Shown: positions 15,742-29,899 of the stretch, piece by piece
How positions within the stretch are numbered: position 1 is the first letter of the stretch
Layout: every line of letters starts with the position of its first letter
Assembly: GCF_030450125.1 (NCBI RefSeq)
Contig: NZ_CP123923.1
Span: 4,030,001-4,094,000 of the forward strand
DNA: 64,000 bases
From: Streptomyces sp. WP-1
GTDB taxonomy: Bacteria; Actinomycetota; Actinomycetes; Streptomycetales; Streptomycetaceae
Direction of reading: 5' to 3'
The notes under the pieces: generated by a model
Seen by the model: the letters and a program-made list of their open reading frames with translations, nothing else
Databases searched by the model: none
What the model was told of the DNA's origin: nothing
Program-made: the position numbers and the translations under genes

Positions 15742-15930
15742 CTAGTCGCCGAGCACGATCGCCTGCGAGGGGCACCGTTCCGCCGCCTCCCGGACCCCCG
15801 GTTCGTCGGCGGCGTCCTCCTTGCCGGGGAGCACCACGCCGTAGCCGTCCTCGAAGGCGAACACGGCCGGGGCCCGGAACGCGCACTCCGCCGATCCGTA
15901 ACACGCGGCGCGGTCGACGGTGACCTTCAT
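15742..15930 (-). CDS. Ferredoxin, [3Fe-4S] type
   Basis: A 62-residue ferredoxin of the kind that feeds electrons to cytochromes P450 in actinobacteria. Cluster ligands are C10 and C16 (CYGSAEC) and the late CP pair (ERCPSQAI); alanine replaces the cysteine expected between C10 and C16 for a 4Fe-4S cluster, so a 3Fe-4S cluster is predicted. The ATG at 15930 has GGAGG four bases upstream. No P450 gene lies in the window; the 5' neighbour is a protein of unknown function 60 bases upstream on the same strand. Confidence 0.92.
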   Translation of the reverse strand: MKVTVDRAACYGSAECAFRAPAVFAFEDGYGVVLPGKEDAADEPGVREAAERCPSQAIVLGD

Positions 15931-15990
15931 ACGTCCTCCAGCCCTGGGCACTTCGAGTTCCAGGACGTCACTGCCCGGCCGGGCGGGCAC

Positions 15991-16578
15991 TCAACCGGCG
16001 GCCCCGGCACCGGCCGCGGCCGCGAGCCAGTGGGCGACCCGGCGGACCGTGGGCTCGTCCAGCCGGCCGGCCAGCGCCCGCACGGCCGCGCCGTCCTCGG
16101 GGGCGAGGTCGTACAGTCCGGCCCGGCTCAGGGCGGCGGTGAGCACCTGGTGGCGACGGTTCGTCATGCGTTCGGCGAGCTTGTCCGGTTCGGATGTTTC
16201 AGACGGTTCACGCGACTCAGCCGGTTCAGCCGGTTCGTCCCTTGCAGCTGATTCATCCAGTACAACCAATTCATCCCGGACGACCGGTTCATCCCGGACG
16301 ACCGGTTCATCCCGTACGGCCGACCGCTCGACGGCTGCCGCCCTCCCTTCCGGGCCGTCGTACAGCCCCCAGCCCCCGCCCCGCGGTCCCCACAGCGCGA
16401 GCGTCAGCTCGTCCCCGCGGGCCCGCGCGGTCCGGGTCATCTCTCCGACGGCGTACAGCACGGGCGTGCGGTACGGGGACTGCGCGGCCGGGGCCCAGGA
16501 GTCCCGGGCGGCTTCGTGGACCATCGCGACCCAGCGCGGGGCGCCGGGCGGGGGCGGGCACGGGGAAGGCTCGGGCAT
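15991..16578 (-). CDS. Uncharacterised protein with internal hexapeptide repeats
   Basis: A 195-residue protein that I cannot assign to a family. Residues 1-80 look folded (WVAMVHEAARDSWAPA, then LALWGPRGGGWGLYD). Residues about 85-135 are an acidic stretch built from VRDEPV-like hexapeptides encoded by 18-base tandem repeats. The last 60 residues are helical (TNRRHQVLTAALSRAGLYDL, then a second hairpin). The start ATG follows AAGGGG. It shares the strand with the ferredoxin gene 60 bases downstream, so both may be one transcript. The repeat tract is a plausible length-variable linker. Confidence 0.7.
   Translation of the reverse strand: MPEPSPCPPPPGAPRWVAMVHEAARDSWAPAAQSPYRTPVLYAVGEMTRTARARGDELTLALWGPRGGGWGLYDGPEGRAAAVERSAVRDEPVVRDEPVVRDELVVLDESAARDEPAEPAESREPSETSEPDKLAERMTNRRHQVLTAALSRAGLYDLAPEDGAAVRALAGRLDEPTVRRVAHWLAAAAGAGAAG
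16234..16323. repeat. 18-bp tandem repeats inside a coding sequence
   Basis: Five 18-base units beginning TTCATCC on the + strand: 16234-16251, 16252-16269, 16270-16287, 16288-16305 and 16306-16323. Units 3 and 4 are identical; fainter nine-base copies continue to about 16197. Because 18 is a multiple of three, changes in copy number would keep the reading frame and add or remove hexapeptides. Confidence 0.85.
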
Positions 16579-17108
16579 GGCACACACCCCTTCGGGAAGA
16601 GCCGGTGCCCGCGACCGTAACTGACGGCCCATCAGATATCCAGGTGTACCGCGACGGAAATGTCCCCTGCCCGCCGGCACCGGTCCCTCCCCTCGTGGGG
16701 ACCGGTGCCGGGCGGTGCGGGACGTCGATCCGCGCCTCGTCGGCGTGATGGCGCGGATCGAAGCATGAAAGGCGTTGAAGAGACGAGGAGTGGCGAAGAG
16801 CGAGGAAGGTCGTGGGGTGTGGGGGCGGGAAGTGGGGGTAGGTCGGCCGGGGCGGATCAGATGCCCGATCGCCGACCGCTCGCGGCTTTCGATGGAAGTC
16901 GACCGAAAATGTGCAACGCCATGAGGTGTCTCTCCGAGCGCCGGGCCGTTGGCCTGTCCGGACGGTGTGTGACGGTTCCGCTACCGGGGTTGCGATCCTG
17001 CCATTTGTGGCCACCGGGGAGGAGATCCCGGTCTCCGGAGCGAGGCTTATCCGCAGGTCAGCCGTATAAGGTGAGTTTTCCGGTCCGGACGTCCACAGGC
17101 GGGGGGAA
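16579..17108. other. Divergent intergenic region, no gene seen
   Basis: 530 bases between the leftward repeat protein and the rightward WD40 protein. It holds the operator candidate at 16621-16635 and, near 17040-17075, an A/T-richer stretch (TATAAG) that could be the -10 of the WD40 gene. Nothing else is assignable. Confidence 0.5.
16621..16635. promoter_or_regulatory. Possible regulator-binding palindrome
   Basis: CTGACGGCCCATCAG: seven-base arms with one mismatch around a single base, located 43-57 bases upstream of the repeat-protein/ferredoxin start. Size and symmetry are right for a TetR- or GntR-type dimer; the regulator is unknown. Confidence 0.4.
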
Positions 17109-20100
17109 GTGAGGGGTGGGGCCTTGGGTTCCGACTCAGGGGCACGCACAGCTTTCGCCGAGCGCCTCGCGCTGCTCTACAAGGAGGCCGGAAACCCTCC
17201 CCTGAAAAGCGTCGCCGAGGCGGTCGGCCGGTTGCAGCGGGTCGACGAACGCGGCCGCCCGGTACGGGTGTCCGCGCAGCGGATCAGCGACTGGCGGCGG
17301 GCCAAGAACGTGCCGGCCCAGTTCACCGCGCTCGCCGCGGTGCTCCAGATCCTGATCCCGGAGGCGCGCCGCGCCCGCCCGCACCCGGTCTCCACGGGCC
17401 TGTACGACCTCGCCCACTGGCAGCGCCAGTGGGAGCGCGCGCTGGCCGACCCGGTGGGCGACCGCGCCGCGCCGCCCGCCTCGCCCGCCGAGGAGAACGG
17501 CCGGCCACCCGCCCAGGCCCCGCCCGTCACCGGCGGCGTGTGCCCGTACCGGGGGCTCGCGCCCTACCGGCAGAAGGACGCGCGCTGGTTCTTCGGCCGG
17601 GAGCGCAGCACCGACGCGATCATCGCCCAGCTGCGCACGGCGGACCGTACCGGCGGCCTGGTGATGCTCGTCGGCGCCTCGGGCGCGGGCAAGTCCTCGC
17701 TGCTGAACGCCGGCCTGGTCCCGGCGATCGCGGGCGGCGCCCTGGCCGACGCCGGGCCCACCCCGCGGCCGGACGGCGAGCCCGGACAGCGCACCCCCGT
17801 CGTCCAGCTGGTGCCCGGCGCCGATCCGCTCGCCGAGCTGATCCGCCGTATCCCCGATCTCGCCCCCGTGGCCGCCGAGGCGCGCGCGGCCGAGCGGGCG
17901 GCCACGGCCCGCCAGGAGACCGCCGAGGGCACCGTGTCCGCGGGGGCCGAGGCGCCCCGGATCGTGCGCGGCGCGCGGGCCGCGGCCACCGCGTGGGCGA
18001 GCCGCGAGGCACCGCCGGGGGTCCGGCCGGTGATCATCGTGGACCAGTTCGAGGAGGCGTTCACGCTCTGCCCGGACGAGGCGGACCGCCGTACCTTCAT
18101 CCAGCTGCTGCACGCCGCCTGCACCCCGCCCTTCGGCGCGTCCGGACCCGCCCCCGTCCTGGTGGTGCTCGGCATACGGGCCGACTTCTACGAGCAGTGC
18201 CTCGGCTACCCGGAACTGGCCGACGCGCTCCAGCACCGGCACATGGTGCTCTCCCCGCTGACCAGCGGCGAGCTGCGCGACGCGGTGACCGGTCCGGCCA
18301 AGGCGGTGGGCCTGGAGCTGGAGCCCGGTCTCGCCGAGCTGATCGTGCGCGAGGTGAGCGCCGACGGCCCGCGCGGGGCGCACGACGCGGGCGTGCTCCC
18401 GCTGCTCTCGCACGCCCTGCTGGCCACCTGGCAGCGCCGCAAGGGCGGAAGGCTGACGCTGGCCGGCTACCGCGCGGCGGGCGGCATCCAGGGCGCCGTC
18501 GCCGCGACCGCCGAACGCGCCTGGTCGGGGCTCGACCCCGCCGCCCGTACGGCCGCCCGGCTGCTCCTGCTGCGCCTGGTGCGGCTCGGCGAGGACACCG
18601 TGGCCACCCGGCGGCGCGGCACCCGGCGGCAGCTGGCCCAGGAGTCGGCGGACCCCGGCAAGACCGAGGAGTCCCTGGAGGCGCTGGTCCGGGCCCGGCT
18701 GGTGACGCTGGACGCGGAGACCGTGGAGATCACCCACGAGGCGCTGCTGCACGCCTGGCCCCGGCTGCGGCACTGGATCGACGACAACCGCAACGACCAT
18801 CTGCTGCGCCAGCGCCTGGAGGAGGACGGCCGGTCCTGGGAGGACTCGGAGCGGGACAGCTCGCTGCTGTACCGGGGCTCCCGGCTCGAACAGGCCCGCG
18901 CCTGGGCGCGCTCGGCGGGCGACACGTATCTGACCCGCAGCGCGGTGGAGTTCCTGGCCGCCTCGGTACGGCTGCGCAAGCGCACGGTGTGGCTGAGCCG
19001 GGCGGCGGTGGCGGCCCTGGTGGTGCTCGCGCTGGTCGCGGGCGGCTCCGCGGTGATCGCCTGGCAGCAGCGCGACGACGCCGTTTTCGAACAGGTGCTC
19101 GCCGAGGCGGACCGGGTGCAGCGCACCGACCCCTCGCTCGCCGCCCAGCTGGACCTGGTCGCCCACCATCTGCGCCCCGGCGACAAGGGCGCGTACAGCA
19201 GGCTGATCTCCATCGTGAACGCGCCGCTGGCCACCCCGCTGTCCGGCCACACCGGCGCCGTCTACCTGACCTCCTTCAGCCCCGACGGCCACACCCTGGC
19301 CACGGCCAGCTACGACCGGACCGTACGGCTGTGGAACGTCACCGACCCGGCCCGGCCCCGCCCCCTCGGCGGGCCCCTGACCGGGCACTCCAGCTGGGTG
19401 AGCAGCGCGGTGTTCCGCCCCGACGGGCGGGTGCTGGCCAGCGCGGGCGACGACGGCACGATCCGGCTGTGGAACGTCGCCGACCCGGCCCGCCCCACCA
19501 CGCTCGGCACCCCCCTGGCCGGCCACTCGGGCACCATCTACCTGGTCGCCTTCAGCCCCGACGGGCACACCCTCGCCTCCGCGGGCGAGGACGGCACGGT
19601 ACGGCTGTGGGACGTCGCCGACCCGGCGCACCCCACCGCGCTCGCCGTGCTGCGCGGGCCCACCGCGGCCGTGCGCAGTGTCGCCTTCAGCCCCGACGGG
19701 CGCACCCTCGCGGCGGGCGGCGACGACCGCACGGTCCGGCTGTGGAAGGTGACCGACCCGCGCCGGCCGGCCCCGCTGGGCGTGCTGCGCGGCCACACCG
19801 ACATCGTGCACTCGGTCGCGTTCAGCCCGGACGGGCACACCCTGGCCAGCGGCAGCGCGGACGACACCGTACGGCTGTGGAACGTCACCGACCCGGCCGC
19901 GGCGAAACCGCTCGGCGCGCCCCTGACCGGGCACACCGGGCCCGTCTGGTCGGTGGCCTTCAGCCCCGACGGCGGGCGGCTCGCCGCCGCGAGCGCGGAC
20001 AGCACGGCCAGCCTGTGGAACGTCAGCGACCCAAACTCCCCCTCGCAGATCGGCGAGCCCCTCGCGGGCAGCAGCGGCGAGATGTACGCGCTGGGCTTCA

Positions 20101-21206
20101 GCCCCGACGGCCGCACCCTCGCCACCGGCAGCGGGGACGCCAAGGTGCGCCTATGGTCGATCCCGACCTCGGACATGATCGGCCGCAGCGGGGCGTTCAG
20201 CCCCAACGGGCGGATGCTGGCCACGACCGCGCGCGACGGGCGGCTGCGGCTGTGGAACGTGGCGCACCCGGGGCGCCCGGTGCGGCTGGGCCCGCCGTTC
20301 TTCAGCGGCGACGGCGCCGACACCCTCGTCTTCTCGCCCAACGGCCGCACCCTGGCCGTCCTCACGGGCGAGCAGAAGGTGTACCTGTGGAACGTCTCCG
20401 ATCCGGCCCACCCCTTCCAGCCCGGCCCGCCGCTGCCGCTGCGGACCCGCTTCATGGGCCCCAACGCCCTCGCCTTCAGCCCCGACGGGAAGACCCTGGC
20501 CACGGCCAACGACGACCGGACGATACGGCTGTGGAACGTGTCCGACCCGGCCCGCCCGGCCCCGCTGGGCGCGCCGCTGGCCGGCCACCACGGCTACATC
20601 AACGCGCTCGTCTTCAGCCCCGACGGACACACCCTGGCCAGCGGCAGCGCGGACAGCACCATCCGGCTGTGGAACGTCACCGACCCGGCCTCCGTCACAC
20701 CGCTGGGCGCCCCGCTCACCCAACACGCCGGCCCGGTCAACGCGCTGGCCTTCACCCCGGACGGCAAGGCACTGGCCAGCGGCAGCGACGACGACACGGT
20801 CCGGCTGTGGGACGTCACCGACCCGGCCTCGGTCGAACCGCTGGGCGACCCGCTCACCGGCCACACCGAGGCGGTCACCTCGCTGACCTTCGACGCGGAC
20901 GGCAAGACGCTGGCCAGCGGCGGCGACGACAACACGGTCCGGCTGTGGAACGTCACCGACCCCACCGCGGCGCGGCCGATCGGCCAGTCCATGACGCCCA
21001 ACGCCAAGACCGGCACCTTCCTGTCCTTCAGCCCCGGCAGCCGCGTCCTCGGCGTCTCCAGCGGCCCCGACACGGTCCGCCTGTGGGATCTGGACGCCGG
21101 CACGGCCATCGACCACATCTGCTCGGTCACCCGGCACGTCCTGACCCCCGCCAAGTGGCAGGAGTACCTTCCGCGCCTGTCCTACGACCCTCCGTGCGAC
21201 CACTGA
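17109..21206 (+). CDS. HTH / STAND NTPase / WD40-repeat signalling protein
   Basis: A 1365-residue multidomain protein. Residues about 5-75 form an HTH (VSAQRISDWRRAKNVPAQF). A STAND-type NTPase follows (about 145-590) with the opening CPYRGLAPY, Walker A GASGAGKSS (188-196) and Walker B VIIVDQFEEAF. One transmembrane helix lies at about 625-648. The C-terminal 620 residues hold fourteen WD40 repeats ending in LWNVTDPA-like sequences, enough for two seven-bladed propellers. Such proteins are thought to be ATP-driven scaffolds or sensors; the trigger and output are unknown. The GTG at 17109 or the TTG at 17124, which has the better-spaced GAGGGG, is the start. Confidence 0.88.
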   Translation: MRGGALGSDSGARTAFAERLALLYKEAGNPPLKSVAEAVGRLQRVDERGRPVRVSAQRISDWRRAKNVPAQFTALAAVLQILIPEARRARPHPVSTGLYDLAHWQRQWERALADPVGDRAAPPASPAEENGRPPAQAPPVTGGVCPYRGLAPYRQKDARWFFGRERSTDAIIAQLRTADRTGGLVMLVGASGAGKSSLLNAGLVPAIAGGALADAGPTPRPDGEPGQRTPVVQLVPGADPLAELIRRIPDLAPVAAEARAAERAATARQETAEGTVSAGAEAPRIVRGARAAATAWASREAPPGVRPVIIVDQFEEAFTLCPDEADRRTFIQLLHAACTPPFGASGPAPVLVVLGIRADFYEQCLGYPELADALQHRHMVLSPLTSGELRDAVTGPAKAVGLELEPGLAELIVREVSADGPRGAHDAGVLPLLSHALLATWQRRKGGRLTLAGYRAAGGIQGAVAATAERAWSGLDPAARTAARLLLLRLVRLGEDTVATRRRGTRRQLAQESADPGKTEESLEALVRARLVTLDAETVEITHEALLHAWPRLRHWIDDNRNDHLLRQRLEEDGRSWEDSERDSSLLYRGSRLEQARAWARSAGDTYLTRSAVEFLAASVRLRKRTVWLSRAAVAALVVLALVAGGSAVIAWQQRDDAVFEQVLAEADRVQRTDPSLAAQLDLVAHHLRPGDKGAYSRLISIVNAPLATPLSGHTGAVYLTSFSPDGHTLATASYDRTVRLWNVTDPARPRPLGGPLTGHSSWVSSAVFRPDGRVLASAGDDGTIRLWNVADPARPTTLGTPLAGHSGTIYLVAFSPDGHTLASAGEDGTVRLWDVADPAHPTALAVLRGPTAAVRSVAFSPDGRTLAAGGDDRTVRLWKVTDPRRPAPLGVLRGHTDIVHSVAFSPDGHTLASGSADDTVRLWNVTDPAAAKPLGAPLTGHTGPVWSVAFSPDGGRLAAASADSTASLWNVSDPNSPSQIGEPLAGSSGEMYALGFSPDGRTLATGSGDAKVRLWSIPTSDMIGRSGAFSPNGRMLATTARDGRLRLWNVAHPGRPVRLGPPFFSGDGADTLVFSPNGRTLAVLTGEQKVYLWNVSDPAHPFQPGPPLPLRTRFMGPNALAFSPDGKTLATANDDRTIRLWNVSDPARPAPLGAPLAGHHGYINALVFSPDGHTLASGSADSTIRLWNVTDPASVTPLGAPLTQHAGPVNALAFTPDGKALASGSDDDTVRLWDVTDPASVEPLGDPLTGHTEAVTSLTFDADGKTLASGGDDNTVRLWNVTDPTAARPIGQSMTPNAKTGTFLSFSPGSRVLGVSSGPDTVRLWDLDAGTAIDHICSVTRHVLTPAKWQEYLPRLSYDPPCDH

Positions 21207-21277
21207 TCGGCCAACTTCCGTTTTTTCCCTCCGACTTGGCTCCACACGACCGACAACCTTGTTACCCTTGGCCATAG

Positions 21278-21315
21278 CCCGATCGCTGGTGCATCCCCCG
21301 TCGCCAGCGATCGGG
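21278..21315 (+). terminator. Rho-independent terminator of the WD40 gene
   Basis: Stem CCCGATCGCTGG (21278-21289) pairs perfectly with 21304-21315, with a 14-base loop and TCTTTT following on the + strand, 71 bases after the WD40 stop. Confidence 0.85.
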
Positions 21316-21322
21316 TCTTTTC

Positions 21323-21575
21323 ATGCCCGTGCGGACGGCCTTTCTCCTCACCGGGGAGCGGCACTCCGCCGAGGATCCCGCCCAGTCCACGCTGGAGCGG
21401 GCCCGCACTGCCTGGCACAGAGTCGACGCGGCGGACGACCCGGACGCCTATGCCCGGCGCGAGGAGGCCGACCGCGGCGACCGGATCACCCAGGCCGCAC
21501 AGGCGATGGGCTGCTCCGTCGGCACGGTCAAGAGCAATTCGGCACGGTCAAGAGCAATACGGCCAAGGGGATGGC
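21323..21575 (+). pseudogene. Remnant of an ECF (SigE-family) sigma factor gene
   Basis: The translation keeps two recognisable pieces of an ECF sigma factor: the region-2 segment VRTAFLLTGERHSAEDPAQS with its continuation DDPDAYARR, and the region-4 HTH AMGCSVGTVKS. The N-terminus is missing, the stretch between the pieces is shorter than in intact members, which have roughly 60-80 residues there, and 20 bases (21532-21551) are directly duplicated after the HTH, destroying its end. There is no plausible start signal after the terminator. I read it as a decayed gene. Confidence 0.75.
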
Positions 21576-21659
21576 GAAGCCGCGCCTCGTCCCGCCGCCG
21601 GCCGACGCGGTCCCGCAGGGAGAGCGGGCAGGACACACACGGACGGGAACGAACACGGC

Positions 21660-21991
21660 ATGGCCAAGGGCAGGATCACCCTCCTCCTCGCGGACGCGGC
21701 GCGGGGGATCGAGACCGGGACGGCCCCTGTCGCGGCGGTCGTACGGGGCGGACGGCGGCGCCGGGCCCGTGCCGAGGCCGGCCGGCAGAGGAGGGCCCGT
21801 CCGACCTGGTCGGCAGGACGAGCTACTTCGTCATCCGCCAGTTCGGAAGCCCCGGACAGAACGGCACCCACCTGATCGTGCCCGCCGACCTGCCGCACCC
21901 GGAGGGAACCGAGATCAACGCCCTCCCTCAGCCCCTTTCAGCTCACATGCGGCCGCCCGTCACGGACCCACGTCACCACGGTCAGAATTGA
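21660..21991 (+). pseudogene. Remnant of the sigma factor's partner gene
   Basis: From ATG 21660 the frame opens like the membrane proteins often encoded after SigE-family sigma genes (GRITLLLADAARGIETG, then AAVVRGGRRRR), but the expected transmembrane segment is absent. Further on, coherent protein sequence (VGRTSYFVIRQFGSPGQNG, then HLIVPADLPHPEGTEINALP) continues in a different frame. The two parts indicate an internal deletion with a frameshift. It lies just after the sigma remnant, so an entire regulatory pair has decayed. Confidence 0.6.
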
Positions 21992-22108
21992 GGTGACCTA
22001 CATCAGCACGCTGAAGGGCGGTTCCAAGCACCGCGGTGGCAGCGGCCATGGTGCCGAACGGGCGCTTCGTCATCGGTACTTCGCCGTTGAGGTCAGCCGT
22101 ACATGTCA

Positions 22109-22140
22109 AAGACCCCCGGTCCAGATGGACCGGGGGTCTT
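22109..22140. terminator. Terminator downstream of tRNA-Ile
   Basis: Perfect 14-base stem AAGACCCCCGGTCC (22109-22122) and partner (22127-22140) around AGAT; on the minus strand it is followed by TTTGAC. It lies nine bases past the tRNA-Ile 3' end. Confidence 0.8.
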
Positions 22141-22148
22141 CGTGCTGG

Positions 22149-22222
22149 TGGGGCTAACAGGATTTGAACCTGTGGCCTCATCCTTATCAGGGATGCGCTC
22201 TAACCAACTGAGCTATAGCCCC
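22149..22222 (-). tRNA. tRNA-Ile (GAT anticodon)
   Basis: A 74-base cloverleaf on the minus strand: acceptor GGGGCTA pairs with TAGCCCC, the anticodon loop reads CTGATAA (anticodon GAT) and the T-arm contains GGTTCAAATCC. The CCA end is encoded at 22146-22148, unlike the tRNA-Ala in this window. A promoter and a terminator flank it closely. Confidence 0.97.
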
Positions 22223-22263
22223 GCCGCGCTTTGCGGGTGTGTGTCCCGCGCGCTGACTCCTGA

Positions 22264-22292
22264 AGATTAGCGCACGACCACGTCAGTCCCAA
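22264..22292 (-). promoter_or_regulatory. Promoter of tRNA-Ile
   Basis: On the minus strand TTGGGA (22292-22287), a 17-base spacer and TAATCT (22269-22264) form a good vegetative-type promoter. The expected start near 22257 lies about 35 bases before the mature tRNA. It sits in the gap after the DUF3566 gene. Confidence 0.7.
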
Positions 22293-22311
22293 AATCGGTT
22301 ACCGGGGGGCG

Positions 22312-23037
22312 TCACTCGTCCTCGGCGAGGGTCAGCTCGACGCCGCCGACGAAGCCCGCGGAGAGGTTGTAGATGAAGGCCGCGAGCGTGGCCAGCGCGG
22401 TGGCCAGGACGACATCGATGGCCGCGATGATCGTCGTGAACATCAGGACGTGCGGAAGCGAGAGGAAGGACTGCAGGTCGAAGCCGTTCGCCTCGTTCGA
22501 GCCGGTCGCCTCCGAGATCGTCCCGCCGACCGTGGAGAACACGCCCATCGCGTCCATGACCATCCACAGCACCGCCGAGGCGACGATCGTGCAGATGCCG
22601 AGCGCGATGGAGAGCAGGAAGCTGACCTTCATCACCGACCACGGGTCGGCCTTGGCCACCCGCAGCCGCGCCTTACGGGTGCGTGGCGCGGTACGCACCC
22701 CGGTGCGGGGGCGCCGTACCCCGCCGGCCGCCGGCTGCGCCGGGTAGGCCTGCGGCGGGTGGTACGGCCCGCCGGGCTGCTCGGGGCGGCGCTCCCCGGG
22801 GAGCGGAGACGCCGACTGCGCCTCCCCGGCCGCGGCCGGGCCTCGGGTGTCCGTCACAGTTCCCCCCTGGGGTGCAGACGTGCCGGAGGCGTCCGCCGCG
22901 GACGCCCGCACCGGCTTCAGGTTGGTCGTCTGCGGGTCGGTGGCCGTCCCCGCATGCGCGGCGGAGCCACGGCCGCCGCCGTCCGTCTCCGTACCCGTGG
23001 AGGTACCGGCCGATCCGGCGCCCGTGGCTCCGCTCAC
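22312..23037 (-). CDS. DUF3566 membrane protein
   Basis: A 241-residue protein. The first 120 residues are low-complexity (Gly, Thr, Ala, Pro), presumably cytoplasmic and disordered; then come KARLRVAKADPWSVMKVSF and two or three membrane segments (about 137-163 and 195-222). The DWSV-like motif followed by a helix is typical of DUF3566 proteins, which stand next to gyrA across actinobacteria, including mycobacteria, with no settled function. The GTG at 23037 has AGGAG nine bases upstream. Its start lies 18 bases after the gyrA stop, so it is the last gene of the gyrBA operon. Confidence 0.88.
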   Translation of the reverse strand: MSGATGAGSAGTSTGTETDGGGRGSAAHAGTATDPQTTNLKPVRASAADASGTSAPQGGTVTDTRGPAAAGEAQSASPLPGERRPEQPGGPYHPPQAYPAQPAAGGVRRPRTGVRTAPRTRKARLRVAKADPWSVMKVSFLLSIALGICTIVASAVLWMVMDAMGVFSTVGGTISEATGSNEANGFDLQSFLSLPHVLMFTTIIAAIDVVLATALATLAAFIYNLSAGFVGGVELTLAEDE

Positions 23038-23055
23038 GATGACTCACTCCTCGTG

Positions 23056-25650
<2,595 letters not shown>

Positions 25651-25692
25651 TGCTGGTGAAGATCCTTCCCTGTGCGGTCAGCTGAGACCGAC

Positions 25693-28163
<2,471 letters not shown>

Positions 28164-28700
28164 TCACCCGTAGGTGTCGCCCGGACCCATGCTTCCCGGG
28201 GCCCGCAGCGGGCCGTAGCGGCGGGCCGGGCCGCCGGGGCCGTGCACCTTGATCAAACGGACCGTGCCATGGCCGAGATCCTCGTTGAGCCGGGCGACCA
28301 GGGCCGGCGCGAGCAGCCGCAGCTGGGTCGCCCAGGCCGTGGAGTCGCAGGCCACCACGAGCACCCGCTCGTCCTCGTCGTAGCGCTGCGGCACACAGTG
28401 CTTGGCCAGGTCCTCGCCGACGATCTGCGGCCAGCGGCCCATCACCCCGCCCACGGCCGCCGGGGTCTCCCAGCCGCGCTCGGTGATCAGCCGGTTGATC
28501 GCCGAACCGAGCGCCATCGGGTCGCGGCCGTCGGCCCGCGCCCCGGACCGCAGTCCGCCGCCCCGCCGGGCCTGCTTCTTCTGCCGGGCCGCGTCACCGC
28601 GCGCGCGTGCCTGCTCCTTCGCCGCGCGCAACGCCACGCGCGCGAGGTCCACCCCGGAGGGCTCGCCGCTCTTCCGGGGGCCGTCCTTCTCGCCGCTCAT
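28164..28700 (-). CDS. dciA: DciA-family (DUF721) helicase-associated protein
   Basis: A 178-residue protein with a basic, disordered N-terminal half ([19 protein letters not shown]) and a C-terminal DUF721/DciA domain (about 80-160: [19 protein letters not shown], then [17 protein letters not shown]). DciA is the ancestral partner that helps load or operate the replicative helicase DnaB, and in actinobacteria it is encoded between recF and gyrB as here. The ATG overlaps the recF stop (ATGA), so the two are translationally coupled. The helicase role is known for the family, not shown here. Confidence 0.93.
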   Translation of the reverse strand: MSGEKDGPRKSGEPSGVDLARVALRAAKEQARARGDAARQKKQARRGGGLRSGARADGRDPMALGSAINRLITERGWETPAAVGGVMGRWPQIVGEDLAKHCVPQRYDEDERVLVVACDSTAWATQLRLLAPALVARLNEDLGHGTVRLIKVHGPGGPARRYGPLRAPGSMGPGDTYG

Positions 28701-29818
28701 ACGCGTTCCACCGTCCCGCCCGAGACGGAGTACCGCGCCCCGGCCAGCACCTGCGGGACGTCGTCGTCCACGGCGGCGGTGACCAGCACCTGCTCGCCGG
28801 GCGCGACCAGCTCGGCCAGCCGCTCGCGGCGGCGCGCGTCCAGCTCGGCGAAGACGTCGTCCAGGACGAGGACGGGCTCGTTGCCCTCGGCGCGCAGCAG
28901 CTCGTACGAGGCGAGGCGCAGGGCGAGGGCGTACGACCAGGACTCGCCGTGCGAGGCGTACCCCTTGGCGGGCAACTGGCCGAGTTTCAGCACCAGATCG
29001 TCGCGATGGGGACCGACGAGGGTGACGCCCCGCTCGATCTCCTGCTTGCGCGCCTCGGCCAGGGCGGCGAGCAGCTGCGGGTACAGGTCCTCGCGGGTGT
29101 GGGCCTCGCCGGGCGCGGACGGCTTGTACTCCAGCGCGAGCGGGCCGCCGCCGGGGGCCAGCTGCTCGTACGCCTTGTCGGCCAGCGGCCGCAGCGCGGC
29201 GATCAGATCGAGCCGCCGGGCGAGCAGCTCGGCCCCGGCGTGCGCCAGGTGCTGGTCCCACACGTCGAGGGTGGACAGGTCCATGGTCCGCCCGCCGTGC
29301 CGGCGCGCGAGCGCCGCGGACTTCAGGAGCGTGTTGCGCTGCTTGAGCACCCGCTCGTAGTCGGAGCGCACCCCGGCCATCCGCGGGGAGCGCGCGGTGA
29401 TCAGCTCGTCCAGGAACCTGCGCCGCTCCCCGGGGTCCCCCTTCACCAGGGCGAGGTCCTCGGGCGCGAACAGCACGGTCCGTACGATGCCCAGCACGTC
29501 CCGGGGTCTGACCTGCGAGGACCGGTTGATCCGGGCGCGGTTGGCGCGGCCGGGGTTCAGCTCCAGCTCGATCAGCTGCTGCCGGTCGCCCTGGCGGACC
29601 TGCGCCCTGATCACGGCCCGCTCGGCGCCCAGGCGCACCAGCGGCGCGTCGGAGGCGACGCGGTGGCTGCCCAGGGTCGCCAGGTAGCCGACCGCCTCCA
29701 CCAGGTTGGTCTTGCCCTGGCCGTTGGGCCCGACGAAGGCCGTGACGCCCGGGTCGAGCGGGACCTCGGCCCGCGCGTAGGAACGGAAGTCGGCCAGCGA
29801 GAGATGCGTGACGTGCAT
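28697..29818 (-). CDS. recF: DNA replication and repair protein RecF
   Basis: RecF is an SMC-like ATPase that helps load RecA at gaps in damaged DNA. The 373-residue protein has Walker A GPNGQGKT (30-37), the ABC-type signature region with [15 protein letters not shown], and Walker [14 protein letters not shown] near the C-terminus. It overlaps dciA by ATGA. The 81 bases after gnd contain two TGTGGA sequences resembling weak DnaA boxes. Confidence 0.97.
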   Translation of the reverse strand: MHVTHLSLADFRSYARAEVPLDPGVTAFVGPNGQGKTNLVEAVGYLATLGSHRVASDAPLVRLGAERAVIRAQVRQGDRQQLIELELNPGRANRARINRSSQVRPRDVLGIVRTVLFAPEDLALVKGDPGERRRFLDELITARSPRMAGVRSDYERVLKQRNTLLKSAALARRHGGRTMDLSTLDVWDQHLAHAGAELLARRLDLIAALRPLADKAYEQLAPGGGPLALEYKPSAPGEAHTREDLYPQLLAALAEARKQEIERGVTLVGPHRDDLVLKLGQLPAKGYASHGESWSYALALRLASYELLRAEGNEPVLVLDDVFAELDARRRERLAELVAPGEQVLVTAAVDDDVPQVLAGARYSVSGGTVERV

Positions 29819-29899
29819 GGTCGGTGCGCCGGCCTCCTTCCGCTTCCGCGCGACGAACGGGCTGTGGATCGCGGGGCGACCCTGTGGACTACTTCTTCT

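Noticed and set aside
21960..22181. Small minus-strand open frame overlapping tRNA-Ile
   Set aside because: It runs through the tRNA and terminator, and the shorter ATG within it has a weak ribosome site and no recognisable protein.
29819..29899. Two TGTGGA-type DnaA boxes in the recF-gnd gap as part of the origin
   Set aside because: They match only weakly and stand over 2 kb from oriC; such sequences occur by chance at this base composition.
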